From contig DATJOJ010000065.1 of the NCBI GenBank assembly GCA_035507035.1, forward strand, positions 163,241-227,240: a stretch of 64,000 bases of DNA, given 5' to 3'. Both the position numbers and the translations under genes were made by a program. The notes below the pieces were generated by a model. The model made no database searches, was not told the origin of the DNA, and worked only from the letters and a program-made list of their open reading frames with translations. Positions 34,458 to 43,888 of the stretch are shown here, piece after piece (the stretch's first letter is position 1; every line of letters starts with the position of its first letter). This DNA comes from DATJOJ01 sp035507035 (lineage in GTDB: Bacteria > Acidobacteriota > Terriglobia > Terriglobales > Acidobacteriaceae).

Positions 34458-35936
34458 CTAGTGTTGCTGAGGCGGAACGGATTTCGGCAGCTTGTGTTCC
34501 TGGTCCCAGTACTGGCTCGGCCCGTGATCGGAGTGAGCGCCGGGGATAGGCTTGTCGTTTGCCGAACTCAACTGCGGTCCGGAGCCTTCCTGGAGCATGC
34601 CGATGGTTGGGGTGTACATGGCTTCGCGGAACTTGCCGCCGCTGGGCGGCAGGGCGCCCGCGAAAACTCCGTAGGCTTTTCCATTCACAAATGAAGTAGA
34701 GATGTAATCGCCGACCATGTATCCGCCGCTGGTGTTGGCGAGCCAGGTGTTGTTCATGCCTACTCCCAATACCTTACCCGTAGTCCAGGTTGTGCCGCCG
34801 TTGTGGGAAGAGATGTAACCCACTCCCAGCTTGCAAGTGGAAAGCGAGCAGTTCGAAACCGGATAGAAATAGAAGGTCAGGCCGAGGTGTCCGGGTGTGG
34901 CGGAATCCGCGGCGATGCCAGGAATAAAGTGGTCGACTGTGCTAGTGACGGGATCGATTGGCACCCGGCTGACCGTCGACCAGGTTTTGCCGTCCTTCGA
35001 GGTGCTCAGGACGATGTCGTTGGACGAGCATCCGGTGCGGAAGCGGCAATCCTGCCAAACCAGATAGACCGTGCCGCCGCCGTCAACTTCGGCGGAAGGA
35101 AGAGGACCGGAGCGAAGTTCGCCGCCCTCGCCGTGATCGCTGATATTAGCGACAATGACCACGTTGCCCCAGGTTTTGCCACCGTCGGTTGAGGTGAAAG
35201 CTTGAATTCCGTTGCCCTCAAAAGGAACGACAGCCGTACCATTCGGCAGGACGAGGGGCTGGCCGCCTAATCCGAAAGCACCCGGGACGTTGAACGGCGC
35301 GCTCCAAGTCTGTCCGCCATCGGTTGAAGTGCTCATTTCCACCTGATCACCGTCGGCAGCGGCGTCCCACTCCGCATAACAGTGACCATAAAATGGGCTG
35401 CTGGCTGTGCTATCGCAGGTCACCCAGTCTTTGTCGTCAAAACCATTGGTTTGATGAACGCTGACGGGATTATTCCAAGTGAGACCATCGCTGGAACTGC
35501 TGGCGGTCACACCGACGCCGGTTCCGTCGATAATCGCGATACCGGTAATCAGCCATTTTCCGTGCGCGGCATCGTAAGTGACGGAGGGATCGCTGATCGC
35601 CGTGTATTTTCCACCTTTGTAGAAGGTAGTGATTCCGGGCAGGAAACCATGGGTCCAGGTCGCGCCGCCGTTAGTGGACGTTGCGAAACCCAGATCGGCG
35701 CCGCCTCCATCGAAAATGCGGCCGGTTTGGAATGCCGCCACGAAAGTGGACCCGAATGCGTAGGTGTCTGGTTCGACCTCGGTCGCATGCTGGCTGGTGG
35801 TGTTCTTGAACGGGTCGGAGCTGATCTGAACCAAGCCTTTCTGGGCTTGAGCTTGAGCCGCCAACAAAAAGGCGACAGACAGGACGAGGGCTGCCGCGAA
35901 CACGAGACTGCTGGGAGAGACGCACTTTGTTTTCAT
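34458..35936 (-). CDS. Secreted sialidase-like (BNR/Asp-box) protein 1
   Basis: 492 aa with signal peptide (LVFAAALVLSVAFLLAAQAQA). The mature part starts QKGLVQISSDPFKNTTSQHATEVEP-like and contains Asp-box-type motifs STNGGATW, STDGGQTW, STDGGKTW and SHNGGTTW, spaced as in six-bladed sialidase-fold propellers. The catalytic Arg triad of true sialidases cannot be confirmed, so glycosidase activity is not claimed. The C-terminus SDHGPSQYWDQEHKLP is shared with the next paralogue. It is the last of three tandem copies on the minus strand. Confidence 0.82.
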   Translation of the reverse strand: MKTKCVSPSSLVFAAALVLSVAFLLAAQAQAQKGLVQISSDPFKNTTSQHATEVEPDTYAFGSTFVAAFQTGRIFDGGGADLGFATSTNGGATWTHGFLPGITTFYKGGKYTAISDPSVTYDAAHGKWLITGIAIIDGTGVGVTASSSSDGLTWNNPVSVHQTNGFDDKDWVTCDSTASSPFYGHCYAEWDAAADGDQVEMSTSTDGGQTWSAPFNVPGAFGLGGQPLVLPNGTAVVPFEGNGIQAFTSTDGGKTWGNVVIVANISDHGEGGELRSGPLPSAEVDGGGTVYLVWQDCRFRTGCSSNDIVLSTSKDGKTWSTVSRVPIDPVTSTVDHFIPGIAADSATPGHLGLTFYFYPVSNCSLSTCKLGVGYISSHNGGTTWTTGKVLGVGMNNTWLANTSGGYMVGDYISTSFVNGKAYGVFAGALPPSGGKFREAMYTPTIGMLQEGSGPQLSSANDKPIPGAHSDHGPSQYWDQEHKLPKSVPPQQH

Positions 35937-35958
35937 TTAAGTTTTCCTCGTTCTTGAC

Positions 35959-37455
35959 TTAGTCGCGGTCGGGCATTTCAGACGGATTTCTGGGCAACCT
36001 GCCTTCGCTATCCCAGAACTGATATGGGCCGTGGTCCGACTTCGCGTTGGGAACCGGCTTGTCGTTCGCTGCGCTCAGCGGACCGGGACCTTCCTCGGAT
36101 AATCCGACTTTGTTGGTGGCCATGACTTCGAAAAACTTCCCGCTGCGTGGCGGAAGCGCGCCGGCAAAGAATCCGAAAGCCTTGCCATTGGTGTAAGAGG
36201 TGCCGATATAGTCGCCGACCATCTGGCCCAAATCGGTGCTGGGCAACCAATTGTTGTTCATGCCGGTGGCCAGCACCGTCGGTTTGTTCCAAGTGGTTCC
36301 GGCGTCGCTCGAAGAAATGAAGCCGGCGCTGAGATTGCAGGTGGATTGCGAGCAATTGGCCACGGGGTAGTAATAAAACGTGACCGCGAGGTGGGCACTA
36401 GATCCGGAGGTTGTGGGATCGACGGCCAAGCCTTCGATGAAGTGGTCGACGGTGCTGGTGACGGGATCGATCGGGACCCGGGTGACGGATGACCAAGTTT
36501 TCGCGTTGCTCGAGGAACTGTAGACGATGTCGTTGGAGGAACATCCCGAGCGAAAACGGCAATCCCACCAGGCAACGTAAAGGGTACCGGCGCCGTCGAC
36601 TGCGGCGGAGGGCAATTCATAGATTGCCCGCAGATTGCCGGCGACCGAGTGACTGGTAACGTTGGAGATTGTCCCGAGACTGCCCCAGTTCTTACCGCCG
36701 TTGGTGGAAGTGAAGACACCAATGCCACCACTGGAAAAGGACAGAAAGGGAACGACGGCGGTGCCGTTGGTCTGGACGATCGGCTGTCCACCAAGGCCGA
36801 TGGCACCCGGTATGGGCGATTTCGCACTCCACGTCTGGCCGCCGTCGGTGGAGGTGCTCATCTCGACCTGGTCGCCGATTCCGGCATCCTCCCACTCGAC
36901 ATAGCAGTGACCGTAATAAGGGCTGCTCGATGTGTTATCGCAGGTGACCCAGTCTTTATCAGCGAAGCTGCTGTTGTCATTAACAATGACCGGATTGTTC
37001 CAATGGAGAGCGTCGGTGGAACTGCTGGACAAAACGGCAACGCCGGTGGCGCCGCTGTTGAGGGCGATTGAGGTAATCAACCATTTGCCGTGGGCGGCGT
37101 CGTAAACAACGGCCGCGTCGCTGGCGGCGGCATAAGGACCATTTTTGTAGAACGTGGTGATACCGGGCAAAAAGCCATGGGTCCAAGTGCTGCCGCCATC
37201 TGTGGAAGTGGCGAACCCGATGTCGGATGAACCACCGCTGAAAATTCGGCCGGTCTGAAACGCAGTGACGACCGTCGAACCGACGGCGTAGCTGTCAGGC
37301 TCGACTTCCGTGGCGTGCTGGCTAGTGGTGTTGGTAAATGGATCGGAGCTAAGCTCGACCAGGCCCTTTTGCGCCTGAGCAGCGACGGTCATGAAAGATA
37401 ACAGGGCGATGAACAAGAGTGAGCGTGAAGAACGGCAGATGGGCGACAGAAGCAT
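35959..37455 (-). CDS. Secreted sialidase-like (BNR/Asp-box) protein 2
   Basis: 498 aa with signal peptide (LLFIALLSFMTVAAQAQ). It is closely related to copy 1 along its whole length: the SSDPFTNTTSQHATEVEPDSY start, Asp-box motifs STDGGSTW, STDGGQTW and STNGGKNW, CRFRSGCSSNDIVYS, and the ending SDHGPYQFWDSEGRLP. The gap to copy 1 is 22 bases, so they are probably co-transcribed. Cysteines in the middle (VTCDNTSSSPYYGHC) are conserved among all three copies and may form a disulfide. Confidence 0.82.
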   Translation of the reverse strand: MLLSPICRSSRSLLFIALLSFMTVAAQAQKGLVELSSDPFTNTTSQHATEVEPDSYAVGSTVVTAFQTGRIFSGGSSDIGFATSTDGGSTWTHGFLPGITTFYKNGPYAAASDAAVVYDAAHGKWLITSIALNSGATGVAVLSSSSTDALHWNNPVIVNDNSSFADKDWVTCDNTSSSPYYGHCYVEWEDAGIGDQVEMSTSTDGGQTWSAKSPIPGAIGLGGQPIVQTNGTAVVPFLSFSSGGIGVFTSTNGGKNWGSLGTISNVTSHSVAGNLRAIYELPSAAVDGAGTLYVAWWDCRFRSGCSSNDIVYSSSSNAKTWSSVTRVPIDPVTSTVDHFIEGLAVDPTTSGSSAHLAVTFYYYPVANCSQSTCNLSAGFISSSDAGTTWNKPTVLATGMNNNWLPSTDLGQMVGDYIGTSYTNGKAFGFFAGALPPRSGKFFEVMATNKVGLSEEGPGPLSAANDKPVPNAKSDHGPYQFWDSEGRLPRNPSEMPDRD

Positions 37456-37492
37456 GGAGAACCTCTCAAATTGAATTCACGTTCGGAACAAA

Positions 37493-37522
37493 ATCCCGCC
37501 GGTACCTGAGCACCGGCGGGAT
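37493..37522 (-). terminator. Perfect 11-bp hairpin between sialidase-like copies 3 and 2
   Basis: ATCCCGCCGGT (37493-37503) pairs fully with ACCGGCGGGAT (37512-37522) around an 8-base loop. On the minus strand it lies 39 bases past the stop of copy 3 and is followed by TTTGTTCC, a weak T tract. It could attenuate or stabilise the transcript instead of ending it. Confidence 0.5.
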
Positions 37523-37561
37523 GAAAGTCACATATGCAAGTCCTTAATTTCCCCGCGGCCT

Positions 37562-39082
37562 TCATTTCTTAGCAGACTTGCGAAGATCGGCTTTACGCGA
37601 AGGCGGAATGGGATATTCTCCGTCGTCGTCGTAGTACTTGCGGGGCGGCTTGTCGGACTTGACGCCCGGGATGGGCTTGTCGACGGCAGAGCTGAACGTA
37701 GGCTCGTTCGGTGCGACGATGAGCGGCGCGCTGGTGGTGTACATCGCCTGATTAAAGACGCCGCCGGTTGGCGCCTTGGCCACGGCAAAGATACCGAAGG
37801 GATTTCCCTGCACATAAGAAGTCCCAAGGTAGTCCGCCACCATGTATCCCGAGAAGGTATTGGGCAGCCAAGTGAGATTCATAGGTCCGCCGAGGACTTT
37901 GCCGGCAGTCCAAGTTTTGCCGCCATCCTGAGAGGTCGAGAAACCGACGTACAGTTGGCAGGTTGAGGTGGTGCAATTCGTGTTCCGGTAGGCGTAGGTC
38001 GTGACGGTGATGTGGGCGTTGCTACCGGATGTGGCGGGATCAACGCCAATGCCCGGGATGAAGAGGTCAACCGCACTGTTCACCGGAACCACCGGAATGC
38101 GAGCGGGCGAGGTCCATGTCTTAGCATTGCTGGAGACGCTGAAGACGAGATCGTTGGCGGCGCAGCCCTTGCGGAAGCGGCAATCCGACCAAACGACGTA
38201 AATGTTGCCAGCGCCATCGATGGAGGCGCCGGGCAGTCCGGCGCTGCGGATGCCACCGGCTTCGCCGTGCTCGATGACGTTGGAGATGTTGACGCTGGCG
38301 TTCCAGCTGGCACCGCCGTCGGTGGACGTGAACGCGCTCATGCCGCCATCGCTTAGATTCGCAATCGCTACTACAACTGTACCGTTGGGCTGAACCATCG
38401 GCACGCCACCGATTCCGAAAAGTTCGTCGGCGGTATTTTTGGCCGCGCCCCAAGTCTGGCCGCCGTCGGTCGAGGTGCTCATGTAAACGAGGTCGCCTTC
38501 GGCGGGGCTGTCCCACTCAGCATAGCAATGGCCATAGTACGGACTGGTTGAGGTGTTGTCGCAAGTGATCCAATTTTTGTCGGCATCCATATTCGTGACG
38601 AGAATCGGACTTCCCCAATTAAGGCCATCGGTCGAGCGGCTGACGGCAACGTAATCGTCATTGCCGATAGGAAGGGTGCAAATGATCCAGACGCCGTGAG
38701 CCGCATCGTAGACGACAGAGGCGTCGCTGGCCGCGGAGTAGGTTCCATTCTGATAATTGACCGTCAAACCCGGAAGCAGGCCATGGGTCCAGGCTTTGCC
38801 GCCATCGGTGGAGGTGGCGAAACCGATGTCCGCGCCACCGCCGCTTGAGATGCGCGCGACTTGAAAGCCGCTCACAAAGGTATTGCCCCAGGCAAAAGTG
38901 CCGGGTTCGACCTCGGTGGCATGCTGGCCGGGAACGGATTTGCCGAAAGAGTCGCTGCTGACCTGGGTCAAAGAAAATTGTGCGTGCGCGGGAAGAGCGG
39001 TCAGTGAGAATGCTAAACAGAGACCGAATATGGCGGTCGTACTAAGGATCAAGAGACGAGGGAAAGACCGGCCGCGGATCAT
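37562..39082 (-). CDS. Secreted sialidase-like (BNR/Asp-box) protein 3
   Basis: 506 aa from ATG 39082, with AAAGGA upstream. The frame runs open to 39190 without a signal-like start. The signal peptide LLILSTTAIFGLCLAFSLTALPAHAQ is followed by the shared QHATEVEPGTFAWGN start, Asp-box motifs STDGGKAW, STDGGQTW, STDGGASW and SQDGGKTW, and CRFRKGCAANDLVFS. The tail SDKPPRKYYDDDGEYP parallels the other copies but ends in a Lys/Arg-rich stretch. It is the most diverged of the three. Confidence 0.82.
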   Translation of the reverse strand: MIRGRSFPRLLILSTTAIFGLCLAFSLTALPAHAQFSLTQVSSDSFGKSVPGQHATEVEPGTFAWGNTFVSGFQVARISSGGGADIGFATSTDGGKAWTHGLLPGLTVNYQNGTYSAASDASVVYDAAHGVWIICTLPIGNDDYVAVSRSTDGLNWGSPILVTNMDADKNWITCDNTSTSPYYGHCYAEWDSPAEGDLVYMSTSTDGGQTWGAAKNTADELFGIGGVPMVQPNGTVVVAIANLSDGGMSAFTSTDGGASWNASVNISNVIEHGEAGGIRSAGLPGASIDGAGNIYVVWSDCRFRKGCAANDLVFSVSSNAKTWTSPARIPVVPVNSAVDLFIPGIGVDPATSGSNAHITVTTYAYRNTNCTTSTCQLYVGFSTSQDGGKTWTAGKVLGGPMNLTWLPNTFSGYMVADYLGTSYVQGNPFGIFAVAKAPTGGVFNQAMYTTSAPLIVAPNEPTFSSAVDKPIPGVKSDKPPRKYYDDDGEYPIPPSRKADLRKSAKK

Positions 39083-39292
39083 GATTGTCCTTTGTATTGG
39101 GGTTGAAAAACATACCGCGCTGTTGCGGTTTGAATGGGGAGGGCATTCGCCCGTGCAACGAGGCGCAGTAGTAGCTCTTACGACCCGCAAACATATAACG
39201 GAGGCCTCGGCTTGTCAATGTGCAGTATTTTGCAGCTTCGGGCTTGCACAGCACATGCGATGGGCGTTTCGTGGCAGATTCTTTGCGAGAAA

Positions 39293-40108
39293 TCAGGCAG
39301 TGTGGGCTTGCTGTTTTCCCGCGGCACCATGCACGTAATAGGAAGGATGGCCGGGATCGAGGCGGCGACCCTTTTCGCTGAAAATTCGGAAGCTGGCCAG
39401 GTGCCATTTTTGAAAAGCAAATTGAAGGGACGTGGCTACCACCCCCAAGCCGTACTTCACGCTGCGACGAAAGTTGATAGATGAGGCTTCTTCAAAGTAC
39501 TTCGTGGGGCAGGAAACCTCGCCGATTCGAAAACCGAAGTGCACGCATTGCGCCAGCATCTGATTGTCGAAAACGAAGTCATCGGAATTTTCGAGCAGCG
39601 GCAGCGTGAGCAGAACGTTCCGCGCGAACGCTCGATAGCCAGTGTGATACTCGGAAAGCTTGACGCGCAGGAAAAAATTCTCAAAGGCGGTCAGGAAGCG
39701 GTTGGCGACGTATTTCCAGATCGGCATGCCGCCGTGCAACGCCTGACCTCCGATAATGCGCGATCCGAGGACAACGTCGTAGACTTCATAAGCGACCATG
39801 CTGGCCATCGCGGTCACGAGCAAGGGCGTGTACTGATAATCGGGATGCAGCATGATGACGACGTCGGCACCGCGAGCGAGCGCTTCGCGATAGCAGGTTT
39901 GCTGATTGCGGCCGTAGCCGTAATTGCGATCATGAACGAAGGAAGGCAGTCCCAATCTCTGGGCGACTTCGACGGTGCGATCGGAGCTATGGTCATCGAC
40001 CAGAATGCGGATATCGACCAAGTCAGGCAGCTCCCGCACCGTAGCTTCCAAGGTCTTTTCCGCGTTATAGGCGGGCAAAACTACGGCGATGCGCTTCCCG
40101 TTGATCAT
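39293..40108 (-). CDS. Glycosyltransferase family 2 (DPM-like)
   Basis: 271 aa from ATG 40108. The open frame continues to 40279 but lacks homology-like sequence. The GT-A fold is shown by VVLPAYNAEKTLEATVREL, ILVDDHSSDRTVEVAQ (nucleotide-binding Asp), GYGRNQQTCYREAL and MLHPDYQYTP in the DXD-like position. It transfers a sugar from a nucleotide donor, possibly to a lipid carrier or glycan. No transmembrane helices are obvious. The C-terminus reads into YYVHGAAGKQQ. Confidence 0.88.
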   Translation of the reverse strand: MINGKRIAVVLPAYNAEKTLEATVRELPDLVDIRILVDDHSSDRTVEVAQRLGLPSFVHDRNYGYGRNQQTCYREALARGADVVIMLHPDYQYTPLLVTAMASMVAYEVYDVVLGSRIIGGQALHGGMPIWKYVANRFLTAFENFFLRVKLSEYHTGYRAFARNVLLTLPLLENSDDFVFDNQMLAQCVHFGFRIGEVSCPTKYFEEASSINFRRSVKYGLGVVATSLQFAFQKWHLASFRIFSEKGRRLDPGHPSYYVHGAAGKQQAHTA

Positions 40109-40435
40109 GGGGAACTTCCTTTTGACTAAGACTATGGAAAACGTGCAGCTCTGGCAACTGGGAAGTTTTGACCGACCCCTACGAACCAACAGGTGTGCGA
40201 AAATCGCCGCCGATGTACTTCTGATTTCTCGAGTGACCAAATTTGAGCACTCCCCGAGATGTCCCTCGCAGCAAGGCATCTGGTCACCTTAGTCACTTTT
40301 ATTCACAGAATTTAAACGAAGCCGTCAAATTCCCGTAGTACGATGCCGCGCAACACCTCAAGAAAAGCTATGAGGTAGAGGGAATGCGGCGCCTTCGATT
40401 CGCGTCGAGGGCCGCACTTCGCAAAGGGGGTTTAC
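40109..40435. other. Intergenic region / possible structured leader of the phosphoesterase gene
   Basis: No coding frame. Between 40329 and 40390, ATTCCC (40329-40334) can pair with GGGAAT (40380-40385), GCCGC (40345-40349) with GCGGC (40386-40390), and ACCTCA (40355-40360) with TGAGGT (40371-40376). The first two helices cross, as in a pseudoknot or a switch between alternatives. AAAGGGGG precedes the GTG start at 40436. Confidence 0.4.
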
Positions 40436-42262
40436 GTGGATTTTAAGAAGTTCCGTAGAAGTGTGTCTGCAGTCGTTGTGCTTCTAGCAATCATCACGGC
40501 AGCAGGTTTTGCTCAAGTTCCTTCCTCGCAGCGCGTCATTCTTATCATCGATGAAAATCACGACTTCAATGATGTGATCGCCAACATGCCGTGGCTGGTA
40601 AGCCAGGGCAATAGCAACGGGTACGCGAATAATTTCAAATCCGACAGCGGCGGCTCGCTACTCGACTATTTGTGGCTGGCTTCTGGCAGTTGCGAGTCGG
40701 CGGCAAATTGCTCGCCCCTGCCGCAGGGCACGCATGACTTTCTCTGCAGCGGCAACGATTGCTATTACCCGAACACAACGTTGAGCTATCCCATCACCGA
40801 CGACAACATTTTCCGGGAATTGAATAATCGAGGCATCTCCTGGAAAGTGTATGCCCAATCCTATGCAGCTGCCGGAGGAACGGTCACCACTCCTGACAAT
40901 GCCAACGGAACGGACTATTACCGGCGCCACAATGGGGCCACGTGGTATAGCGACGTTCTGGGCAATGTCGACAATAGCGCCAACAAGGTAGTGGATCTGT
41001 CGCAGCTGTCGATCGACCTGGCGAACAATACCTTGCCGCGATTTATGATCATCGCGCCGGATGGTAATCATGACGCCCACGACTGCCCGGTCGGCATGCA
41101 GAACTGCACTGGAGCACAGCAGCTCAATGCGGCGGATCAATTTCTCAGCGAGACCCTGACGCCCATTCTTAACACTCCGGATTTTCAACCTGGCGGGGAC
41201 GGCCTGATCTTTGTCACGTTTGATGAATGCGGAGGCGGCACCGATGGGGGCTGCGGTTCGTGGATCTATACGGCGGTGATCGGGCCTAAAGTCCTGCCGC
41301 ACACTGTTACAGCCATGCCGTATAAGCACGAGAACACGCTGCGCACGATGCTTGATGCACTCAATGTCAACACCTATCCCGGAGCGTCGGGAACGACGAG
41401 CGACATGTTTGACTTCTTTGTGGCGCAGGGCAGCGCGCCACAAGTGGTGATCGGATCGCCAACGCTTTCAAATTCGAACACAGCCGGTGGTCCCAGCGTC
41501 AACTCGCCGCTACTGCTCGAAGCTTCGGCAATTCCGAGCAAGAACAACAGCATCAGTGGATGGTATGTCTACGTGGACGGAGCGCCTGCGTACAACACGG
41601 GAGCCGTCAACATGATTAATCCCAGTCTTACGCTGGCGAACGGGCAGCATACGATCATTGCCCGCGCCTGGGACACGTCTGGAGCATACGGTAGCCAGTC
41701 GTTTTCGGTGAACGTACTTCCAGCGGGACCAACGGTTTCGGTTGTCACGCCAACGACCGATTTGACCCTGGGCTCGCCGGTCAATTTCATCGCGTCGGCC
41801 CAACCGAGCGCCGGCCACACGATCAGCAAATGGTCGATTTACGTGGATGGAGCGGATGTTTACAACGCCGGCGCGACGAATTCGATCGACACGAATATCG
41901 CCATCGGAAACGGACCGCACAACGTGACGGTGCGAACCTGGGATACCTCGGGATTGTCGGGCGCTCAAAACCTATTCTTGACGGTAAGCCCTGAACCTGC
42001 GGTGGCGGTGGTAACTCCATTGCCGAATGGAAACGTCAACTCGCCGATCGGTCTACAAGCATCGGCCTCGCCCAGCCAGGGCAATCAGATTACCGGTTGG
42101 TATGTCTACCTTGACGGGGAGCCTGTCTACAACACGGGCGCTGTCAATTCCATTAACACAAACATCCAAGCCTCGAGCGGATCCCATACACTCCTAATAC
42201 GGGCTTGGGACTCTTCTGGAGCCTATGGTTCGCAAATCTTGATCGTCCAGGTCAACGACTAG
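40436..42262 (+). CDS. Secreted phosphoesterase (phospholipase C/acid phosphatase family) with three Ig-like repeats
   Basis: 608 aa from a GTG behind AAAGGGGG. The signal peptide ends near TAAGFAQ. Residues about 30-340 form a phosphoesterase domain (PF04185-like) with IDENHDFNDVI (metal-binding Glu/His), IIAPDGNHDAHDC, VTFDECGGG (metal-binding Asp) and PYKHENTLRTMLDAL. Residues about 345-608 are three tandem units of about 85 aa with WYVYVDGxPxYNTGAVN...HTIIxRAWDTSGAYGSQ, likely Ig-like surface or binding domains. The substrate is unknown. A strong terminator follows. Confidence 0.85.
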   Translation: MDFKKFRRSVSAVVVLLAIITAAGFAQVPSSQRVILIIDENHDFNDVIANMPWLVSQGNSNGYANNFKSDSGGSLLDYLWLASGSCESAANCSPLPQGTHDFLCSGNDCYYPNTTLSYPITDDNIFRELNNRGISWKVYAQSYAAAGGTVTTPDNANGTDYYRRHNGATWYSDVLGNVDNSANKVVDLSQLSIDLANNTLPRFMIIAPDGNHDAHDCPVGMQNCTGAQQLNAADQFLSETLTPILNTPDFQPGGDGLIFVTFDECGGGTDGGCGSWIYTAVIGPKVLPHTVTAMPYKHENTLRTMLDALNVNTYPGASGTTSDMFDFFVAQGSAPQVVIGSPTLSNSNTAGGPSVNSPLLLEASAIPSKNNSISGWYVYVDGAPAYNTGAVNMINPSLTLANGQHTIIARAWDTSGAYGSQSFSVNVLPAGPTVSVVTPTTDLTLGSPVNFIASAQPSAGHTISKWSIYVDGADVYNAGATNSIDTNIAIGNGPHNVTVRTWDTSGLSGAQNLFLTVSPEPAVAVVTPLPNGNVNSPIGLQASASPSQGNQITGWYVYLDGEPVYNTGAVNSINTNIQASSGSHTLLIRAWDSSGAYGSQILIVQVND

Positions 42263-42288
42263 AGCTGGAACTTTGGCTCGATATATCC

Positions 42289-42322
42289 GGGGCCAGGCTT
42301 ACAGGCTTGGCCCCGATTTTTT
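42289..42322 (+). terminator. Intrinsic terminator after the phosphoesterase gene
   Basis: GGGGCCAGGC (42289-42298) pairs with GCTTGGCCCC (42305-42314), with one G-T wobble and a 6-base loop, and GATTTTTT follows. This is a classic intrinsic terminator 26 bases past the stop codon. Confidence 0.88.
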
Positions 42323-42349
42323 CGAGAGACGCCCTCTCGAAAGCACGGG

Positions 42350-43804
42350 CTAATCTTCGTCAAGTTCGACTTGCGCGGTCGGCAGAACCGTAAGCTGAGG
42401 ATGATCTTTGTTCTTCCAAAACAGTTCGAAACATTGCTCGGAATTCTGTGGCTGCCAGCGCGTGCCATCCTTAAAGGTTACAGATTGCGGAAATAATGCC
42501 CATGCCTCCGCTTTATTGGCGTACTGAGGCAACCAACCGGGCATGACAAATGTCTGCTCCTGTCCAGGCGAAAGGGCGGTGTGCCAATTCCACAAATTAT
42601 TGAAAGGCCGACGGCGGATTTGTGGACTTTGCAAGTAATCGTAACTGACAGTTATGCCCTGGAGCGGCTTGGAACTGGTGTTCTTCACCGTGATTTGAAA
42701 CTTTCCTGAATTGTTCCAAAAGTCTGCGGCGGCAAAGTGAATTGGGCTGGCGCAGGCCTGGGGCTGAGAAATGGTGTACGTCGCCATCATTCCCGATTCC
42801 ATGTGTTCAGAAACGTGGCAATGGAGCATCCAGGTGCCGGGATTATCGGCGAGCATATCGGCGGTAGCCATGCTTCCCGGAAGCAATTCGATGACGTCGG
42901 TATGATGGCGGCCGTACTGCACGACCTCGCCGTGCCAATGCGGGGAATGCATGTCTTTCTCGTTCCCCATAGCGAGTAAATACCATCGCACACGCTCGCC
43001 TTCGATCATGTGCAAGCCGGGCAGGTTTCCGAAAATATAGCCGTTAATCGTATAAAAAAGACCGGCATCTTTTCCGCCAAGCTGATCGAAGATCATGAAT
43101 AGCGTGACGAACTCACGATCTACATCTTTGGGGCTGCCATCTTCGCGCGCCTGCCCTTTGGCGGTGATGATGATCGGTCCGAGCAGACCAGCATTGGTCT
43201 CGGTTGGCTCATCCACATGCGAGTGATACCACCAGACGATGGAACTGGGATCGTCTGGGCCGGGACCGCTGCGATCATTGACGAACCAGTGATACGTAAA
43301 ATGCCCGCCCGGAGGCACCATTGCCCCGCGTCCTTGACTGGGCAAATAAAGAGCGCCCTCGTTGGCTTTGTCGTAGCGAAGACCGTGAGGATGAATGCTG
43401 TGGGGGCGGCGACTGCGGTTGAAGAAGTCGACGATGATGGTGTCGCCCACTTCGCCACGAATGATCGGACCGAGAATGCCAAGCCACTCCGGCTGCGGTT
43501 TACGAATGGAGAACGTGCCGTCGGTGTATTCGATGAATCGGGTCTTTTCCCATTTGGTCTGTTTGGCCCAGGGATCGGAAAGTGAGCGACCGTGGAGAAG
43601 ATCCATGCCCGTCGGCGCGAAATCCCAAGTCACGTCTTCGGCGGCAATGTAATAGTGACGCGTGGCAGCGGCCGACGGCGAGGCCGCAAGCACGAGGAGG
43701 AATATGGTTAGGAAAATCGCTTGGACTCCCGGGCCGGCGCGAGCTCGACGGCCAGGGCAGATTCCGTCTACCCTGCGATGCGGGCGAACGTAAACTGACA
43801 ACAT
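42350..43804 (-). CDS. Two-domain multicopper oxidase with a C-terminal extension
   Basis: About 484 aa, exported (IFLTIFLLVLAASPSAAA). Cupredoxin domain 1 carries HSIHPHG and WWYHSHVDE. Domain 2 carries HSPHWHGE and WMLHCHVSEHMESGM, the latter giving type 1 and type 3 copper ligands. All four His-containing motifs of a multicopper oxidase are present in only two domains. A further domain of about 130 aa (from ACASPIHFAAADF) follows and is not part of the oxidase core. ATG 43804 is used; the frame also allows GTG 43831. The substrate is unknown. Confidence 0.87.
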   Translation of the reverse strand: MLSVYVRPHRRVDGICPGRRARAGPGVQAIFLTIFLLVLAASPSAAATRHYYIAAEDVTWDFAPTGMDLLHGRSLSDPWAKQTKWEKTRFIEYTDGTFSIRKPQPEWLGILGPIIRGEVGDTIIVDFFNRSRRPHSIHPHGLRYDKANEGALYLPSQGRGAMVPPGGHFTYHWFVNDRSGPGPDDPSSIVWWYHSHVDEPTETNAGLLGPIIITAKGQAREDGSPKDVDREFVTLFMIFDQLGGKDAGLFYTINGYIFGNLPGLHMIEGERVRWYLLAMGNEKDMHSPHWHGEVVQYGRHHTDVIELLPGSMATADMLADNPGTWMLHCHVSEHMESGMMATYTISQPQACASPIHFAAADFWNNSGKFQITVKNTSSKPLQGITVSYDYLQSPQIRRRPFNNLWNWHTALSPGQEQTFVMPGWLPQYANKAEAWALFPQSVTFKDGTRWQPQNSEQCFELFWKNKDHPQLTVLPTAQVELDED

Positions 43805-43888
43805 CGGCCTGTGTAGGGCGCACTCAGACACAGATGTCCAATAGAGGCGTGAAAATGGCGCCGGGTTGCCAAGAGGCGCGGCCGGGCT

